A stretch of DNA of 64,000 nt, taken from Comamonas sp. JUb58. Its GTDB lineage: Bacteria; Pseudomonadota; Gammaproteobacteria; Burkholderiales; Burkholderiaceae_C. Positions 9,706-21,781 of this stretch are shown piece after piece; the first letter of the stretch is position 1; each line of letters opens with the position of its first letter. The notes beneath the pieces were generated by a model that ran no database searches, had not been told where the DNA came from, and saw only the letters and a program-made list of their open reading frames with translations. Made by a program: the position numbers and the translations under genes. The stretch covers positions 1-64,000 of the forward strand of contig NZ_SOAL01000010.1 of NCBI RefSeq assembly GCF_004364775.1, given 5' to 3'.

Positions 9706-11439
9706 ATGCCTGACATCAACACACCCCCAAAAGCCGTCGCCCTCCCCGGTATCGCCCGAGCCTTGGTGGCCAGTGGAAAGCTTCCCATTGCCAAGGCGGA
9801 AGCCTTGTACGCCACCAGCCTGAAAAGCAAGAACAGCTTTATTGGTGAGCTGGTGGCCAGTGGCGCCGTTTCCGGCAGCGATGTGGCGACCATCATCTCG
9901 ACCGTCTATGGCGCGCCCATGGTCGACCTCGATGCCATCGACCTGACCCGACTGGCAACCGGCCTGCTCGATACCAAGCTGGCCCTCAGCAACAAGATCA
10001 TCCCGTTGGCCAAACGGGGCAACCGGCTGGTGGTCGTCACCGCCGACCCCACCGACCACTCGGTGGCCGAGCAGATCAAATTCTCCACCCAGCTGAGCGT
10101 GGACTGGGTCATCGCTGAGCATGCCAAACTAGCCAAGGCGCTGGAAGCCGTGGCGAAAAAGGGTGGTGACAACATCCAGGACATGATCACTGGCGACGTC
10201 AATCTCAATGAATTCGAGATTGATGACGAGTCGGTGAACGCTGAAAGCTCCAGCAACGACGGTGACGAGGTTGAAGACGCGCCCATCGTCAAGTTCCTGC
10301 AGAAGATGCTGATCGATGCCTTCAACATGCGCGCATCGGACTTGCACTTCGAACCCTATGAGCACCAGTACCGCATCCGCTTCCGCATTGACGGGGAGCT
10401 GCGCGAGATTGCGTCGCCGCCCCCAGGCATCAAGGACAAGCTGGCCTCGCGCATCAAGGTGATCTCGCGCCTGGATATCTCGGAAAAGCGCGTGCCGCAA
10501 GACGGCCGCATGAAGCTCAAGATCGGCGCCGACCGCGTCATCGACTTCCGGGTCAGCACCTTGCCTACCTTGTTTGGCGAAAAGATCGTTATCCGTATTC
10601 TTGACCCGAGCAGCGCCAAGTTGGGCATTGATGCGCTGGGCTATGAGCCGGAAGAGAAGGCCCGCCTGCTCAGCGCCATCAAGCGCCCTTACGGCATGAT
10701 TCTGGTCACCGGGCCTACGGGCTCGGGCAAGACCGTGTCGCTCTATACCTGCCTGAACATTCTGAACACGCCAGCGGTCAATATCGCCACGGCAGAAGAC
10801 CCCTCGGAAATCAACCTGCCCGGGGTCAACCAGGTCAATGTCAATGAAAAGGCCGGCCTGACCTTTGCGACGGCGCTCAAGTCCTTCCTGCGCCAGGATC
10901 CCGACATCATCATGGTGGGTGAAATCCGGGATCTGGAAACGGCCGACATTGCGATCAAGGCCGCGCAGACTGGTCACTTGGTGCTGTCTACCTTGCACAC
11001 CAACGACGCCCCCACCACCTTGACGCGTATGCGCAATATGGGGATCGCGCCCTTCAATATCGCGTCGAGCGTGATCCTGATCACCGCGCAGCGACTGGCA
11101 CGCAAGCTCTGCCCCATCTGCAAACGGCCGACTGAAATCCCCCATGAGGCGCTGCTGGAAGCGGGCTTCAAGGAAGAGGATCTGGACGGCACCTGGATGC
11201 CCTACGAGCCCGTCGGCTGCGATGCCTGCAACAACGGCTACAAGGGTCGTCTGGGCATCTACCAGGTGATGCCCATCTCGGAAGAAACACAGCGCATCAT
11301 CTTGCGCGATGGCAGCGCACTGGAAATTGCGGAGCAAGCCGACATAGAAAATGTCCGCTCCTTGCGCACATCGGGTCTGCACAAAGTCAAAAAGGGACTG
11401 ACCTCTCTTGAAGAGGTCTTAGCCGTCACCAACGAATAA
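9706..11439 (+). CDS. pilB: Type IV pilus assembly ATPase PilB
   Basis: 577 aa. Hexameric cytoplasmic ATPase that powers pilus extension. N-terminal MshEN/N1 domain to about 150, then N2, then the ATPase core. Walker A GPTGSGKT lies near 335 and the Walker B region MVGEIRD near 403. The tetracysteine zinc site is formed by CPICKRP (about 469) and CDACNNGYKGR (about 505). The frame is open back to 9619, but the ATG at 9706 (MPDINTPPKAVALPG) fits the family length. First gene of pilBCD; no prepilin gene is adjacent. Confidence 0.95.
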   Translation: MPDINTPPKAVALPGIARALVASGKLPIAKAEALYATSLKSKNSFIGELVASGAVSGSDVATIISTVYGAPMVDLDAIDLTRLATGLLDTKLALSNKIIPLAKRGNRLVVVTADPTDHSVAEQIKFSTQLSVDWVIAEHAKLAKALEAVAKKGGDNIQDMITGDVNLNEFEIDDESVNAESSSNDGDEVEDAPIVKFLQKMLIDAFNMRASDLHFEPYEHQYRIRFRIDGELREIASPPPGIKDKLASRIKVISRLDISEKRVPQDGRMKLKIGADRVIDFRVSTLPTLFGEKIVIRILDPSSAKLGIDALGYEPEEKARLLSAIKRPYGMILVTGPTGSGKTVSLYTCLNILNTPAVNIATAEDPSEINLPGVNQVNVNEKAGLTFATALKSFLRQDPDIIMVGEIRDLETADIAIKAAQTGHLVLSTLHTNDAPTTLTRMRNMGIAPFNIASSVILITAQRLARKLCPICKRPTEIPHEALLEAGFKEEDLDGTWMPYEPVGCDACNNGYKGRLGIYQVMPISEETQRIILRDGSALEIAEQADIENVRSLRTSGLHKVKKGLTSLEEVLAVTNE

Positions 11440-11459
11440 AGCAATGAGGGCAGGGATAA

Positions 11460-12680
11460 ATGGCAACCACAGTCAATAAGAAAACATCGAACGAAGCCGT
11501 TTATGAGTGGGAAGGCAAGGACCGCAACGGCAAGATCGTGCGCGGCGAATCCCGCGCGGGCGGAGAAAATCAGGTCATCGCATCGCTGCGGCGCCAGGGG
11601 ATTCTGCCGTCCAAGATCAAAAAGCGCCGCATGCGCTCAGGCAAGCGCATCAAGCCCAAGGACATCGCCTTGTTCACGCGCCAGTTGGCTACCATGATGA
11701 AGGCCGGCGTGCCCTTGCTGCAGGCCTTTGACATTGTGGGCCGCGGCAGCACCAACCCCAGCGTGACCAAGTTGCTCAACGATGTGCGCAGCGATGTGGA
11801 ATCGGGCTCGTCGCTGAGCACCGCCTTCCGCCGCCACCCGATGTACTTCAATGCCTTGTACTGCAACCTGGTCGAGGCCGGTGAAGCCGCCGGTATTCTG
11901 GAAGGCCTGCTGGACCGCCTGGCGACCTACATGGAAAAGACCGAGGCCATCAAGAGCAAGATCCGCTCTGCGCTGATGTACCCGACCTCGGTGGTCATCG
12001 TGGCCTTTGTCGTGGTGGCCATCATCATGATCTTTGTGATCCCGGCCTTCAAGGACGTGTTCTCCTCGTTCGGCGCCGACCTTCCCGGCCCCACCTTGGT
12101 CGTGATGGGTATCAGTGAGTTCTTTGTGAGCTACTGGTACCTGATCTTTTTTGGCATTGGCGGCAGCATCTACTTCTTTCTGCAGGCCTGGAAGCGCAGC
12201 GAGAAAATGCAACGCACCATGGACCGCTGGCTGCTGCGGGTACCGGTCTTTGGCCCGCTGATTGAAAAGTCCTGTGTGGCACGCTGGACACGAACCTTGT
12301 CGACGATGTTTGCCGCTGGTGTGCCGCTGGTCGAAGCATTGGACTCGGTGGGAGGAGCCTCGGGCAATTCTGTATTTGCGGTAGCCACCGAGAAAATCCA
12401 GGCACAGGTCTCTACCGGCACCAGCCTGACGGTCGCCATGTCGGATGCCCATGTGTTTCCTTCGATGGTGCTGCAGATGTGCGCCATCGGTGAGGAATCG
12501 GGCTCAATCGACCATATGCTGGGCAAGGCAGCAGACTTTTACGAAGCCGAGGTGGACGAGGCCGTTGCAGGCCTGTCCAGCCTGATGGAGCCCATCATCA
12601 TCGTGTTTCTGGGCACGCTGATTGGCGGTATCGTCGTGTCGATGTACCTGCCGATCTTCAAGCTGGGCCAGGTGGTGTAA
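11460..12680 (+). CDS. pilC: Type IV pilus inner-membrane platform protein PilC
   Basis: 406 aa. Polytopic inner-membrane protein that couples the PilB/PilT motors to the growing pilus. Two T2SSF domains are visible (about 70-195 and 275-400), with hydrophobic helices near 175-200, 220-245 and 375-400. The N-terminal YEWEGKDRNGKIVRGE and later FTRQLATMMKAGVPLLQAF are family signatures. 20 bases downstream of pilB with a GGGCAGGG-like ribosome site. Confidence 0.96.
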   Translation: MATTVNKKTSNEAVYEWEGKDRNGKIVRGESRAGGENQVIASLRRQGILPSKIKKRRMRSGKRIKPKDIALFTRQLATMMKAGVPLLQAFDIVGRGSTNPSVTKLLNDVRSDVESGSSLSTAFRRHPMYFNALYCNLVEAGEAAGILEGLLDRLATYMEKTEAIKSKIRSALMYPTSVVIVAFVVVAIIMIFVIPAFKDVFSSFGADLPGPTLVVMGISEFFVSYWYLIFFGIGGSIYFFLQAWKRSEKMQRTMDRWLLRVPVFGPLIEKSCVARWTRTLSTMFAAGVPLVEALDSVGGASGNSVFAVATEKIQAQVSTGTSLTVAMSDAHVFPSMVLQMCAIGEESGSIDHMLGKAADFYEAEVDEAVAGLSSLMEPIIIVFLGTLIGGIVVSMYLPIFKLGQVV

Positions 12681-12682
12681 CC

Positions 12683-13558
12683 GTGTCTGAAGCGCAATTG
12701 AACACAGGGCTGTTTGCCCTGCTGGGCCTGCTGGTGGGCAGCTTTTTGAATGTGGTGGTGCACCGCCTGCCGCTGATGCTGGAGCGCCTCTGGCGACGCG
12801 ATGCCCAGGCTATGTTGGCGGAGATGGATGGCGCGCAGACAGCAGAAGCAGCGCCTGTGGCTGAGCCTAAAGCCGATCGTTTCAATCTCTGGACCCCCGC
12901 TTCGCGCTGCCCGCATTGCAGCCACCAGATCCGCTGGTACGAGAACGTGCCCGTCGTCAGCTGGCTGTTTTTGCGTGGGCGCTGCAGCCAATGCAGCACC
13001 CGTATCTCTGTCCGCTATCCAGTGGTGGAAATCGCCAACAGCCTGCTCTGGGCCTATTGCATCCACCGCTGGGGCCTGGGCCCTACCGGTTTGGCATGGT
13101 GTTTTTTCGCATCCATGCTGCTGACGGCGGCGCTGATTGACTGGGACACCACCTTGCTGCCCGACAACCTGACCTTGCCGCTGCTTTGGGCTGGCTTGCT
13201 GGCCAGTGCGATGGGCTGGATTGAGGTCCCTCTGAAAGATTCGCTGTTTGGCGCCGCCATTGGTTACATGGTGCTGTGGCTGATTTACTGGGCCTTTAAG
13301 CTGCTGACCGGCAAGGAAGGCATGGGCTATGGTGACTTCAAGCTTCTGGCGGCACTGGGCGCCTGGTTTGGCTGGCAAGCGCTGATTCCTATTGCCCTGT
13401 TCTCCTCCGTCGTAGGCGCGGTGATCGGCATTGCGATGAAGATCTTCTCCAACCTGCGCGAAGGCGGCTATATCCCCTTTGGCCCCTTTCTTGCCGGCGC
13501 TGGTTTTTTGGTGATGTGGTTCGGCACCGGCATTGTCGACCGCCTGCTGCAGCCCTGA
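12683..13558 (+). CDS. pilD: Prepilin leader peptidase / N-methyltransferase PilD
   Basis: 291 aa. Cleaves the leader of type IV prepilins and pseudopilins, then N-methylates the new N-terminus. The zinc-type cysteine pairs are C76/C79 and C101/C104. The two catalytic aspartates fall in LIDWDTT (D153/D155) and GMGYGDFK (D218). About eight transmembrane helices. The start is a GTG at 12683, two bases after the pilC stop. Compared with other PilDs the segment between the first helix and the first Cys pair (about 38-70) is long and rich in Ala/Glu. Confidence 0.95.
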   Translation: MSEAQLNTGLFALLGLLVGSFLNVVVHRLPLMLERLWRRDAQAMLAEMDGAQTAEAAPVAEPKADRFNLWTPASRCPHCSHQIRWYENVPVVSWLFLRGRCSQCSTRISVRYPVVEIANSLLWAYCIHRWGLGPTGLAWCFFASMLLTAALIDWDTTLLPDNLTLPLLWAGLLASAMGWIEVPLKDSLFGAAIGYMVLWLIYWAFKLLTGKEGMGYGDFKLLAALGAWFGWQALIPIALFSSVVGAVIGIAMKIFSNLREGGYIPFGPFLAGAGFLVMWFGTGIVDRLLQP

Positions 13559-13559
13559 T

Positions 13560-14189
13560 ATGCGCCCGCGCATTGGGGTCACCGGGGGCATTGGCAGCGG
13601 CAAAAGCACCGTAGCCCAGGGCTTTGCCCAGTGGGGCTGCCATGTGATCGATGCCGACCGCATTGCCCGTGAGCTCACACTGCAGGGCGGTGCGGCCATC
13701 GCCCCCATTGCGGCGCAGATGGGTGCGCACTTTATCAATGCGGATGGTGCACTCGATCGCGCGCAGATGCGGGAGGCCGCTTTTCGCGATCCAGCCTACA
13801 AGGCGCAGCTTGAAGGCATCCTGCATCCGCTGATCCGCCAACAGATCGACCAGCAGTACCAGCACGCCTGCAGCGCCACCGATGCGCCGCTGGTGGTCTT
13901 TGATATCCCGCTGCTGGCGGAATCCAGCCAATGGAGCCCGCGCCTGGACCAGGTCATCGTGGTCGATTGCCAGGAAAGCACGCAAATCGCCAGAGTGCAG
14001 CAGCGCAACCAGCTGACGCAGGCAGCGATTGAGGCGATCATGGCCCAGCAAGCCAGCCGGCTGCAGCGCCTGCGCAAGGCGGATTGGGTGCTGTGGAATG
14101 AAACGCTGTCGTTACAAGCGCTAGGCGAGGCTGTATTCGACCTATACAATGAATTGATAGCCAACTACCGCCCTCTGCAGCCCGATTGA
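13560..14189 (+). CDS. coaE: Dephospho-CoA kinase
   Basis: 209 aa. Last step of CoA synthesis: phosphorylates the 3'-OH of dephospho-CoA. The P-loop GGIGSGKST lies at 8-16, after RPRIGVT. DADRIAREL and the VFDIPLLAES segment are typical. The ATG at 13560 lies one base after the pilD stop, so translation is probably coupled. pilD-coaE-zapD-yacG is a classic betaproteobacterial order. Confidence 0.95.
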   Translation: MRPRIGVTGGIGSGKSTVAQGFAQWGCHVIDADRIARELTLQGGAAIAPIAAQMGAHFINADGALDRAQMREAAFRDPAYKAQLEGILHPLIRQQIDQQYQHACSATDAPLVVFDIPLLAESSQWSPRLDQVIVVDCQESTQIARVQQRNQLTQAAIEAIMAQQASRLQRLRKADWVLWNETLSLQALGEAVFDLYNELIANYRPLQPD

Positions 14190-14192
14190 TCC

Positions 14193-14948
14193 GTGATAAC
14201 TTACGAGTACCCCTTCAACGAACGTGTGCGAGCCTACCTCCGCCTGGAGTATTTGCTGCGCCGGCTTGACGTACTCCTGCAGCGCGACACGGACATCGAC
14301 CACCATTTCGCCATCACCACCTTGTTCGAGGTGATGGATGTGGCCTCCCGCAGCGACCTCAAGACCGACCTGCTCAAGGACCTGGAGCGCCAGCGCCAGC
14401 AGTTCAATGCCTACCGCGACAACCCGATGATCGCCGTCGACATGCTGGACAAGGTGATTGGCCAGATCGACGCCGCCCATAGCGAGCTGCGTGCCCAAAA
14501 TGGCAAGCCCAGCCAGTTGCTGATCGAGAACGAGTGGCTGATGGCCATCCGCAACCGCACCGGTATCCCTGGCGGCACCTGCACCTTCGACCTGCCCAGC
14601 TACCATGCCTGGCTGCATGCCGACAGCCACAGCCGCCGCGCCGATCTGCAAGGCTGGACGGCCTGCTTTGCGCCACTGGCCAGCGCCCTGATCCTGCTGT
14701 TGCGGCTCTTCCGGGATGCCGGTGCGCCGCAGCGCATTGCGACCGTGCGTGGCCAGTTCCAGCAAAACCTGCCCCAGGGCCGCATCTACCAGTTGCTGCG
14801 CCTCAAAATCGACCCGAGCTCCAACCTGGTGCCCGAGATCAGCGGCAACCGCCTGATGATCTCGATCCGCATGCTGCAAAAGAACGAAAGCGGTCAGCTG
14901 GGCTTGACCACGCAGGATGGCCAGTACGAGATGGTGCTTTGCGCTTGA
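14193..14948 (+). CDS. zapD: Cell division protein ZapD
   Basis: 251 aa. ZapD (formerly YacF, DUF1342) cross-links and stabilises FtsZ filaments at the division ring. The protein starts ITYEYPFNERVRAYLRLE, the family hallmark, has a largely helical first half and a beta-rich second half with RGFYQ-like motif RGQFQQNLP near 188. GTG start at 14193, three bases after the coaE stop. Confidence 0.93.
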   Translation: MITYEYPFNERVRAYLRLEYLLRRLDVLLQRDTDIDHHFAITTLFEVMDVASRSDLKTDLLKDLERQRQQFNAYRDNPMIAVDMLDKVIGQIDAAHSELRAQNGKPSQLLIENEWLMAIRNRTGIPGGTCTFDLPSYHAWLHADSHSRRADLQGWTACFAPLASALILLLRLFRDAGAPQRIATVRGQFQQNLPQGRIYQLLRLKIDPSSNLVPEISGNRLMISIRMLQKNESGQLGLTTQDGQYEMVLCA

Positions 14949-14984
14949 TCGGCTAAACGCCTGTGAATGGGCTGGCAAGGCCAA

Positions 14985-15145
14985 GGGACCCTCTGCAAAA
15001 CTCCCTGCCGTGATCTGAACGCGGACTCGGGCGATCCGCTGCGTTGTCCTCCTTGTCAATAGCTCGCTATTGACTGCAAAAGACGCCTTGCGGCTCATCC
15101 CAATCCGCGTCCATCCCGCTTGGCGAGGGTTTTGCAGAGCGTCCC
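14985..15145. repeat. 161-bp imperfect palindrome (MITE-like hairpin element)
   Basis: The whole segment folds on itself. The left end GGGACcCTCTGCAAAAC matches the reverse complement of the right end, GGGACgCTCTGCAAAAC. The inner arms still align: ACGCGGA near 15018-15024 has its partner near 15104-15110. The centre is CAATAGC-tc-GCTATTG (15057-15072). It fills most of the zapD-yacG gap and has no coding potential. The shape and size suggest a non-autonomous transposable or REP-like element. It shares the loop motif with the element at 42848-43144. Confidence 0.7.
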
Positions 15146-15166
15146 TAGCCGCCCTACAATGGCCCG

Positions 15167-15379
15167 ATGAGTTCTTCCGCAGACAACGCGCTCCCCAGCA
15201 TCCAGTGCCCCCAGTGTGGCGGCCCCTCCAGCTTTGAACGCAGCAACCGGTTTCGCCCCTTTTGCAGCGAGCGCTGCAAGCTGATTGACCTGGGCGCCTG
15301 GGGCAATGAGGATTTTCGGGTGCCGGCACAATCGCCACCGCAGGACCAGCCCTACGGCGATCCCCGCCTGGAAGACTGA
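15167..15379 (+). CDS. yacG: DNA gyrase inhibitor YacG (zinc-finger protein)
   Basis: 70 aa. YacG is a small zinc protein that binds GyrB and inhibits gyrase. Four zinc cysteines are present: C14 and C17 (CPQCGG), then C33 and C37 (FCSERCKLIDLG). Last gene of the pilBCD-coaE-zapD run, but separated from zapD by the 161-bp hairpin element, which may alter its expression. Confidence 0.92.
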   Translation: MSSSADNALPSIQCPQCGGPSSFERSNRFRPFCSERCKLIDLGAWGNEDFRVPAQSPPQDQPYGDPRLED

Positions 15380-15395
15380 GTACCCCGACCTGTAG

Positions 15396-15427
15396 AAAAG
15401 GCAGCACCTGGTGGTGCTGCCCTTGCT
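15396..15427. terminator. Hairpin between convergent yacG and mutT
   Basis: GCAGCACC-tggt-GGTGCTGC (15401-15420), followed by CCTTGCTT on the plus strand and by CTTTTCTA on the minus strand. A plausible shared terminator with weak T-runs. Confidence 0.55.
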
Positions 15428-15900
15428 TATTTCACCGCAGCTTCTGCCGCCTGGATATAAGTCGCGGGGTCAAAAGGCAGTCCCCGCTCCTCGCTCAGCC
15501 ATTGCAGCACGGGGAAGGAGCCCTCCAGCACCGGGCTCACCGTCAGCGGCAATTGCTGCCAGGACATCTGCTGGCTTTCGCGCATCTCGAAATCACCCGA
15601 CCACTGCGTCACCTTGCACCAGTGCAAACGCACCAGCGCATGGCTGTAGTCGTGCTCGGTCACCTTCCAGGCGATGCAGTTGTCGATGCGGATGCCCAGC
15701 TCTTCGACCAGTTCACGGCGCAGCGCCTCTTCCACGGTCTCGCCCGCTTCCAGCTTGCCGCCGGGAAACTCCCACCAGCCTGCGCGGGGCTTGCCCAGGG
15801 GGCGGCTCGTAATTAGTAGCGCATTGTCGCTTTCGCGGATCAGCACGCCCACGGCCACTTCGGTATGGCTGCGGGTCTCGGTGGTATCAGTCTGGCTCAT
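15427..15900 (-). CDS. mutT: MutT-family (d)NTP diphosphatase (8-oxo-dGTP diphosphatase)
   Basis: 157 aa. Nudix protein expected to hydrolyse 8-oxo-dGTP and so prevent A:T to C:G transversions. It opens with VAVGVLIRESDNALLITSRP, and the Nudix box starts GGKLEAGETVEEALRRELVE and continues ELGI; WWEFPGG just ahead is the MutT signature. Next to the DUF815 ATPase gene, as in many betaproteobacteria. MutT activity is assigned by family resemblance. Confidence 0.88.
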   Translation of the reverse strand: MSQTDTTETRSHTEVAVGVLIRESDNALLITSRPLGKPRAGWWEFPGGKLEAGETVEEALRRELVEELGIRIDNCIAWKVTEHDYSHALVRLHWCKVTQWSGDFEMRESQQMSWQQLPLTVSPVLEGSFPVLQWLSEERGLPFDPATYIQAAEAAVK

Positions 15901-15935
15901 AGGTCTTCATGGGCTGCACGGGCAGCCCGGTTTCT

Positions 15936-16892
15936 TCAATCCTGGGCCTCTTCGCCCAGATCGGCCACATCGGCAATTTTCTGGCGGCCCTGCACTTCGC
16001 GGTGGCTGCGGCCTGCCCAGTCACGGGCAAACTGGTGGGCTACCCGGCCGCTGCGCGAGCCGCGCTCCAGCGCCCAGACCAGAGCCTCGGGCCGGGAAGC
16101 CTCGATATCGGCCTCGGCCACACCCAGCGCCGAGAGCCACTGGCCCACCACGCGCAGGTACTCGTCCTGGCTGAAGGGGTAGAAACTCACCCACAGGCCA
16201 AAGCGCTCTGACAGCGAAATCTTCTCTTCCACCACTTCGCCGGGGTGAATCTCACCGTTCTCGCCCTTTTGCTGGGCCAGGTTGTCGGTCATGTACTCGG
16301 GCAGCAGATGGCGGCGGTTGCTGGTCGCATAGACCAGCACATTCGGCGTGGCCGCAGACACGGATCCATCCAGGATCGACTTCATCGCCTTGTAGCCGGG
16401 CTCGCCCTCTTCAAAACTCAGGTCATCGCAGTAGATGATGAATTTCTCGGGCCGGCCCGCCACCACATCGACGATATCAGGCAGGTCGGTGAGGTCGGCC
16501 TTGTCCACCTCGATCAGGCGCAGGCCCTGGGGCGCATAGGCATGCAGGCAGGCGCGGATCAGGGACGATTTGCCGGTGCCGCGTGCGCCCGTCAGCAGCA
16601 CGTTGTTGGCAGTACTGCCTCGCACAAACTGCTCGGTGTTGCGTGCAATCTTCTCTTTTTGTCCGTCAATATTCTGCAGATCCGACAGGGACATGGCCCC
16701 CACATGGCGCACCGGCTCCAGCACGCCACAGCCGTTGGCCCGCTTGCGGTAGCGCCAGGCAATGGCATCGTTCCAGTCGGCCGGCGCCTGCAGCGCCTGG
16801 GGCAGGACGGACTCGATGCGCTGCATCAGCTGCTCGGCGCGCTGCACCAGGCGCTCAAGCGGAGAAAAAGGGGAGTTGGAAGACTCGGTCAT
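15936..16892 (-). CDS. DUF815-family AAA ATPase
   Basis: 318 aa. Single AAA-type P-loop domain: Walker A GARGTGKSS (102-110) and Walker B FIIYCDDLSFEEG (about 155-167); a sensor-type YATSNRRHL follows. This matches the DUF815 family (predicted AAA+ ATPases). Its substrate and role are not established to my knowledge. The start is set at the ATG at 16892 (MTESSN); an in-frame ATG lies 15 bases upstream. It is conserved between mutT and argJ, which says little about function. Confidence 0.85.
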   Translation of the reverse strand: MTESSNSPFSPLERLVQRAEQLMQRIESVLPQALQAPADWNDAIAWRYRKRANGCGVLEPVRHVGAMSLSDLQNIDGQKEKIARNTEQFVRGSTANNVLLTGARGTGKSSLIRACLHAYAPQGLRLIEVDKADLTDLPDIVDVVAGRPEKFIIYCDDLSFEEGEPGYKAMKSILDGSVSAATPNVLVYATSNRRHLLPEYMTDNLAQQKGENGEIHPGEVVEEKISLSERFGLWVSFYPFSQDEYLRVVGQWLSALGVAEADIEASRPEALVWALERGSRSGRVAHQFARDWAGRSHREVQGRQKIADVADLGEEAQD

Positions 16893-16976
16893 GGTATCCA
16901 GACGCACAAGGTGGAAAGGCCAGCGGGGCCGGCACCTGCCCAGCCTTGGGCAGCCCGGCGCGCTGGCTCTGCGGTA

Positions 16977-18209
16977 TCAGGAGCGGTAGTCCGCGTTGAT
17001 GCTCACATAGTCGTGGCTCAGGTCGCAGGTCCACAGCTGGGTGGATGCGCTGCCACGGCCCAGCTGCACGCGCACGACGATCTCCTGCTGCTTCATCACG
17101 CGCTGGCCATCGGCCTCCTGGTAGGCGGGGTTGCGGCCGCCCTTGGTGGCGACATGCACATCGTCCAGGTAGAGCTCGATCTGGGTCTGGTCCAGGTCCT
17201 CGATACCGGCATAGCCCACAGCGGCCAGAATGCGGCCCAGGTTGGGGTCGCTGGCGAAGAAGGCGGTCTTGACCAGCGGCGAATGCGCAATCGCATAGGC
17301 CACCAGGCGGCATTCTTCTTCGGTACGGCCTTGCTCGACCTCGATCTGGATGAACTTGGTGGCACCTTCGCCGTCGCGCACAATCGCCTGCGCCAGCTTC
17401 TGAGCCACTTCGCGCAGCGCGGCCATCAAGGCCTGGCCGTCGGCAGTGTTCCAGTCGGTGATCGGGGCATTGCCTGCCTGGTTGGTGGCGACCACAACAA
17501 AGGAGTCATTGGTCGAGGTGTCACCATCGATGGTGATGCGGTTGAAAGACTGGTCAGCCAGGGTTTTGGCCAGCGCGGGCATCAGCTCGGGGCTGATGGC
17601 TGCGTCGGTGCCCAAAAAGCTCAGCATGGTCGCCATATTGGGGCGGATCATGCCTGCACCCTTGCTGATGCCGGTGACCTGCACCGTCTTGCCGCCCACG
17701 GTGGCCGAGGCGGAAAACGCCTTGGGCAGAGTGTCGGTGGTCATGATGCCTTCGGCTGCCTTGGCCCAGTGGCCCGGATGCGCATCGGCAATCGCTGCAG
17801 GCAGGCCAGCGGTGATGCGGTCCACCGGCAGCGGCTCCATGATCACGCCGGTCGAGAACGGCAGCACTTGCTGGGCATCGATCTTCAGCAGACCGGCCAG
17901 CGCATCGCAGGTGGCGTGGGCACGGGCCAGGCCATCGGCACCGGTGCCGGCATTGGCATTGCCGGTGTTGATGACGATGGCGCGGATGGACTGGCTGTGG
18001 CTGGCCAGGTGCTCACGACAGATCTGCACGGGCGCGGCGCAAAAGCGGTTCTTGGTGAATACGCCAGCGACATGGCTGCCTTCGTCCAGCAAGAACACCG
18101 TCACATCCTTGCGGTTGGCCTTGCGCACGCCGGCCTCCGTCACACCAATGCGAATACCGGCGACAGGAGCCAGGTCCTGCGCTACTGGGGCTTTCAAATT
18201 GACGGGCAT
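16977..18209 (-). CDS. argJ: Bifunctional glutamate N-acetyltransferase / ornithine acetyltransferase
   Basis: 410 aa. Recycles the acetyl group in arginine synthesis by transferring it from N-acetylornithine to glutamate. The proenzyme cuts itself before the nucleophilic Thr, visible here as Thr194 in RPNMATML. The opening ...[13 protein letters not shown] and the ending ...[14 protein letters not shown] are both typical. Downstream of secA on the same strand, separated by a terminator, so it needs its own promoter. Confidence 0.95.
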   Translation of the reverse strand: MPVNLKAPVAQDLAPVAGIRIGVTEAGVRKANRKDVTVFLLDEGSHVAGVFTKNRFCAAPVQICREHLASHSQSIRAIVINTGNANAGTGADGLARAHATCDALAGLLKIDAQQVLPFSTGVIMEPLPVDRITAGLPAAIADAHPGHWAKAAEGIMTTDTLPKAFSASATVGGKTVQVTGISKGAGMIRPNMATMLSFLGTDAAISPELMPALAKTLADQSFNRITIDGDTSTNDSFVVVATNQAGNAPITDWNTADGQALMAALREVAQKLAQAIVRDGEGATKFIQIEVEQGRTEEECRLVAYAIAHSPLVKTAFFASDPNLGRILAAVGYAGIEDLDQTQIELYLDDVHVATKGGRNPAYQEADGQRVMKQQEIVVRVQLGRGSASTQLWTCDLSHDYVSINADYRS

Positions 18210-18233
18210 ATCAGTCTTTTCCTTGGAACCATG

Positions 18234-18267
18234 AAAAAAACGGGCGATGAACCAGTCAAAGCCCGTT
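18234..18267 (-). terminator. Terminator after secA
   Basis: On the minus strand, an AACGGGC...GCCCGTT stem with a wide loop is followed by TTTTTTT (18240-18234). It lies 20 bases past the secA stop and ahead of argJ. Confidence 0.7.
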
Positions 18268-18287
18268 GTGGTGAAGCAATCCGGTAA

Positions 18288-21026
<2,739 letters not shown>

Positions 21027-21268
21027 GCGAACAGAACCACACAACCAGGGATAGCACTCTTGTCCACCCCTGCCATGCGACCGGAATTCCTAGTGATTAG
21101 TGTTGTGTCAGATGGAGGCAATGACCCCGGCTTCAATACCGGGAACGACGCCTGCCGAATAAAACATTCTACAACCCTGAATAGAATGCGTTGTGGCAGG
21201 TGCATTGCAATGTACGGCTATCGCCCCCGGCCTGCCCCTGACACCCTCTTCCCAGCTCTGATCCAGCC

Positions 21269-21577
21269 ATGATTCAGCCCCAACGTCGGCATTTCGCCGT
21301 CACCGTAGAACAAGCCGCGAGCGAGGCGCCCACCTTGGCCAGCCTGGTGGCATTGACGCGGGAGTCTGCCACCCGCTTCAAGCTGGTGGAGCCGCTGATC
21401 CCGCCGATGCTGCGCGCCTCGATCAAGCCCGGGCCCATCGATGGCGACCAGTGGTGCCTGCTGGTGGCCAACAATGCCTGCGCCGCCAAGATGAAGCAGC
21501 TGCTGCCGGCAATGGCCGCCCATCTGCGCGTCAAAGGCTACCCAACGGCTGACATTCGCCTCAAAGTACTGCGCTGA
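21269..21577 (+). CDS. DciA-like protein (DUF721), putative replicative-helicase loader
   Basis: 102 aa. Contains the DUF721 core: LWCLLVANNACAAKMKQLLP-type segment (here DQWCLLVANNACAAKMKQ at about 66-83) followed by RVKGYPTADIRLKVL. DUF721 proteins named DciA load DnaB in bacteria without DnaC. This is the short form: the variable extension of many DciA proteins is missing. Location next to secA is usual in Burkholderiales. The helicase-loading role is family inference. Confidence 0.78.
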   Translation: MIQPQRRHFAVTVEQAASEAPTLASLVALTRESATRFKLVEPLIPPMLRASIKPGPIDGDQWCLLVANNACAAKMKQLLPAMAAHLRVKGYPTADIRLKVLR

Positions 21578-21613
21578 GCGACTCCGCCAGCGCCATTGAA
21601 CGCCGCCAGACGC

Positions 21614-21650
21614 AAAAAAGCCGTTCACAGCATGTGCTGAGAACGGCTTT
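21614..21650 (-). terminator. Terminator after tRNA-Thr
   Basis: On the minus strand, stem AAAGCCGTTC-tcAGCA...TGCTgt-GAACGGC is followed by TTTTTT (21619-21614). The T-run is on the tRNA side; the plus-strand side ends with only TTT, so it may also help stop dciA. Confidence 0.8.
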
Positions 21651-21656
21651 GGAATC

Positions 21657-21732
21657 TGGTGCCGGTTATCGGAATCGAACTGATGACCTACCGCTTACAA
21701 GGCGGTTGCTCTACCAACTGAGCTAAACCGGC
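21657..21732 (-). tRNA. tRNA-Thr (UGU anticodon)
   Basis: 76 bases, cloverleaf intact. The acceptor stem is GCCGGTT / AACCGGC with encoded CCA. The D arm is GCTCAGTTGGTAGAGC, the anticodon arm ACCGC-CTTGTAA-GCGGT gives UGU, and the T arm contains TTCGATT. It lies 50 bases downstream of sspB on the same strand, so it may be partly co-transcribed. Confidence 0.97.
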
Positions 21733-21781
21733 AACACTCGGCATTCTATACGGGATTGCCCGCAACAAAGCCGAATGAGGC

